This document shows, in pieces, positions 5,787 to 7,907 of a DNA stretch of 7,907 nt (position 1 is the stretch's first letter; each line of letters opens with the position of its first letter). The notes under the pieces were generated by a model that saw only the letters and a list, made by a program, of their open reading frames with translations, had not been told where the DNA came from and searched no databases. This DNA comes from Chryseobacterium sp. GTDB lineage: Bacteria > Bacteroidota > Bacteroidia > Flavobacteriales > Weeksellaceae. A program made the position numbers and the translations under genes. The DNA is taken from assembly GCA_003852805.1 (NCBI GenBank), contig RDDY01000371.1:1-7907 (forward strand), given 5' to 3'.

Positions 5787-7907
5787 ATGAATGCACCACA
5801 AGCAATCACTGAAAAAATTCTGCTGAAAGACGGCAGAGAAATCACCATCGAAACGGGCAGGCTGGCAAAACAAGCCGACGGATCTGTGGTGGTGAAGATG
5901 GGCGGCACCATGCTGCTTGCTACCGTAGTGGCCAACAAAGAAGCCAACCCCGGCGTAGACTTCCTGCCGCTGACGGTAGACTACAGAGAAAAATTTTATG
6001 CAGCGGGTAAAATTCCCGGCAACTTTTTCCGTCGCGAGGCGCGTCCTTCCGATGAAGAAATTTTAACCATGCGCCTCGTAGACCGAGTTCTGCGTCCGCT
6101 TTTCCCCGCAGATTTTCACGCTGAAGTACAAGTAATGATCTCGCTGATCTCTTATGATGAGCAGGTTCTGCCGGACTCTCTGGCCGGTTTGGCGGCTTCT
6201 GCTGCCATCGCCGTAACCGATATTCCGTTCAACGGACCGATGTCCGAGGCAAGGGTAATCCGTCTGAACGGCGAGTTGATGATAAATCCGAGCCTGGAGC
6301 AGCTGAAACAAGCCGACCTGGACATTATGGTGGGCGCCACCAAAGACTCTATCGTTATGGTAGAGGGCGAAATGCAGGAAATCTCCGAGCAGGAAATGCT
6401 GGAGGCTATTTCATTCGCGCACGAAGAGATCAAAACCCAAATCGAAGCGCAAGAGCGTCTGGCACAAAAAGTAGGCAACACAGGTGCCAAACGCGAATAT
6501 TCACACGAGGAACACAGTGAGGACATCCGCGAGAAAGTTTGGAAAGAAACTTACGACAAAGTTTACGATGCTGCGCGCACGCCTTCGGGCAAGGACCAGC
6601 GCCGCGAAAAGTTCTCGGCGATATTGGATGAGTTCTTGAGCCAATACCCCGAAGAAGAATTGGAAACGGTTAAGCCGTTTGCAAAAGTATATTATCACGA
6701 CGTGGAGAAAGAGGCAATGCGTCAAATGATCCTGAATGACGGTATCCGTTTGGATGGCCGCGACAGCAAAACCATTCGTCCGATCTGGAGTGAGGTAGAT
6801 TATTTGCCCGGCGCTCACGGCTCTGCCATTTTTACGCGTGGTGAGACTCAGTCTTTGACAGCGGTTACTTTGGGATCGATGAAAGACGCCAACATGGTAG
6901 ATTCCGTTCCTGAGCAATACGACCAAAAATTCTTCCTGCACTACAACTTCCCGCCTTTTTCTACCGGCGAGGCAAGGCCATTGCGCGGCACTTCGCGTCG
7001 CGAGGTGGGTCACGGTAACTTGGCGCAGCGCGCGTTGGCAAACATGATTCCGGAAGAGAATCCGTATACCATCCGTATCGTTTCGGATATTTTGGAGTCC
7101 AACGGTTCGTCATCTATGGCAACGGTTTGTGCAGGTACATTAGCGCTTATGGACGCCGGTGTGCAGATCGACAAGCCTGTTTCCGGTATTGCGATGGGCT
7201 TGATTACCGACCAAAAGAGCGGTAAGTTTACCGTGCTTTCCGATATCTTGGGAGACGAAGATCACTTGGGTGATATGGACTTTAAAGTAACCGGTACGGC
7301 AGACGGTATCACCGCTTGTCAGATGGACATCAAGATCCAAGGTCTTACCATGGACATCATGGAGACGGCGCTGAACCAAGCTCGCGAAGGCAGACTTCAT
7401 ATCTTGGGCGAAATGCTGAAAACCATCAGCGAACCACGCAGCGATGTCAAGCCGCATGCTCCGAAGATGGAAATCCTCGAAATCCCGAAAGACTTCATCG
7501 GTGCCGTTATCGGGCCGGGCGGAAAAATCATTCAGCAGCTTCAGAAAGATACCGATACCATTATCTCGATCGAGGAAATCGGCGAGATCGGACGAATCGA
7601 AATTGCAGGAACCAATCGTCAAAAGATCAACGACGCGATTGCTCAGATCAACGAGATTACCTTCGTTCCTGTAGTAGGTGATGTCTATAACGGTAAAGTG
7701 GTTAAGGTAACCGACTTCGGTGCATTTGTCGCATTGGCGAAAGGAACCGAGGGTCTGTTGCACATTTCAGAAATCGAGTGGCACCGTTTGGAAATAGTTC
7801 CGTACAAAGATGGCGACGAAGTAGAGGTGAAATTCTTGGGGTATGACGACCGCAAGAAAATGAAACTGTCACGCAAGGTGCTTCTGCCCAGACCACCGAG
7901 ACCCGAA
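5787..7907 (+). CDS. pnp: Polynucleotide phosphorylase (C-terminal end beyond the right edge)
   Basis: An open frame of 707 codons runs to the edge with no stop. PNPase is usually 700-750 residues, so only a short tail is missing. It trims RNA 3' to 5' by phosphorolysis, releasing nucleoside diphosphates, and acts as a trimer in RNA decay. The first RNase PH domain contains FYAAGKIPG and FFRR (80-83). A helical linker follows. The second RNase PH domain has FTRGETQ (349-355), the S-R-R phosphate-region motif (403-405) and the S-S-S triplet (441-443). Asp492, Asp498 and Lys500 match the E. coli metal-site residues Asp486, Asp492 and Lys494. The KH domain has VIGPGGK (GPGG at 576-579), and the S1 domain begins near 630 ([18 protein letters not shown]). 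All catalytic positions I checked are intact. The start ATGAAT is preceded by an A/T-rich stretch without Shine-Dalgarno. An ATG at 5791 is out of frame. Confidence 0.97.
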   Translation, partial: MNAPQAITEKILLKDGREITIETGRLAKQADGSVVVKMGGTMLLATVVANKEANPGVDFLPLTVDYREKFYAAGKIPGNFFRREARPSDEEILTMRLVDRVLRPLFPADFHAEVQVMISLISYDEQVLPDSLAGLAASAAIAVTDIPFNGPMSEARVIRLNGELMINPSLEQLKQADLDIMVGATKDSIVMVEGEMQEISEQEMLEAISFAHEEIKTQIEAQERLAQKVGNTGAKREYSHEEHSEDIREKVWKETYDKVYDAARTPSGKDQRREKFSAILDEFLSQYPEEELETVKPFAKVYYHDVEKEAMRQMILNDGIRLDGRDSKTIRPIWSEVDYLPGAHGSAIFTRGETQSLTAVTLGSMKDANMVDSVPEQYDQKFFLHYNFPPFSTGEARPLRGTSRREVGHGNLAQRALANMIPEENPYTIRIVSDILESNGSSSMATVCAGTLALMDAGVQIDKPVSGIAMGLITDQKSGKFTVLSDILGDEDHLGDMDFKVTGTADGITACQMDIKIQGLTMDIMETALNQAREGRLHILGEMLKTISEPRSDVKPHAPKMEILEIPKDFIGAVIGPGGKIIQQLQKDTDTIISIEEIGEIGRIEIAGTNRQKINDAIAQINEITFVPVVGDVYNGKVVKVTDFGAFVALAKGTEGLLHISEIEWHRLEIVPYKDGDEVEVKFLGYDDRKKMKLSRKVLLPRPPRPE

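Noticed and set aside
6501..7763. Minus-strand open frames of 170 and 207 codons opposite pnp
   Set aside because: pnp is intact in all catalytic motifs checked; these frames are antisense shadows.

Overview
The window is an ordinary chromosomal housekeeping region of a Bacteroidota bacterium, most likely a flavobacterium of the Chryseobacterium/Weeksellaceae type. Three things point there. The PNPase and S15 proteins read like flavobacterial versions. None of the genes has a clear Shine-Dalgarno site, and starts sit in A/T-rich leaders instead. Exact Bacteroidota -7 boxes (TAnnTTTG) precede three transcription units. I judge the family placement from remembered sequences, not from a search. 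I see no mobile element, CRISPR array, tRNA or rRNA.

Layout, left to right. A PhnP-like metallo-beta-lactamase-fold hydrolase lies on the minus strand, cut by the left edge. Divergent from it is a two-gene plus-strand unit: a 477-residue conserved protein of unknown function, then a small GAF-domain free methionine-(R)-sulfoxide reductase whose start overlaps the previous stop (ATGA). This unit runs tail to tail into a three-gene minus-strand operon, read as small lipoprotein, mgtE magnesium transporter, then a signal-less BtuF-like metal/cofactor-binding protein. The two units overlap by 8 bases, and the plus-strand terminator lies inside the BtuF-like coding sequence. Divergent from the lipoprotein is rpsO (ribosomal protein S15) with its own promoter and a good intrinsic terminator. 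The pnp gene (polynucleotide phosphorylase) follows with its own promoter and a leader hairpin, and runs off the right edge about where the protein should end.

Functionally, rpsO-pnp is the widely conserved translation/RNA-decay pair. The minus-strand operon may link envelope biology and divalent-metal or cofactor handling. The plus-strand unit links an uncharacterised protein to repair of oxidised free methionine. I found no spectacular new system. The most useful leads are the uncharacterised 477-residue protein, the terminator buried in the opposing gene, the cytoplasmic form of a normally periplasmic binding protein, and an 11-base palindromic motif repeated on both sides of rpsO.
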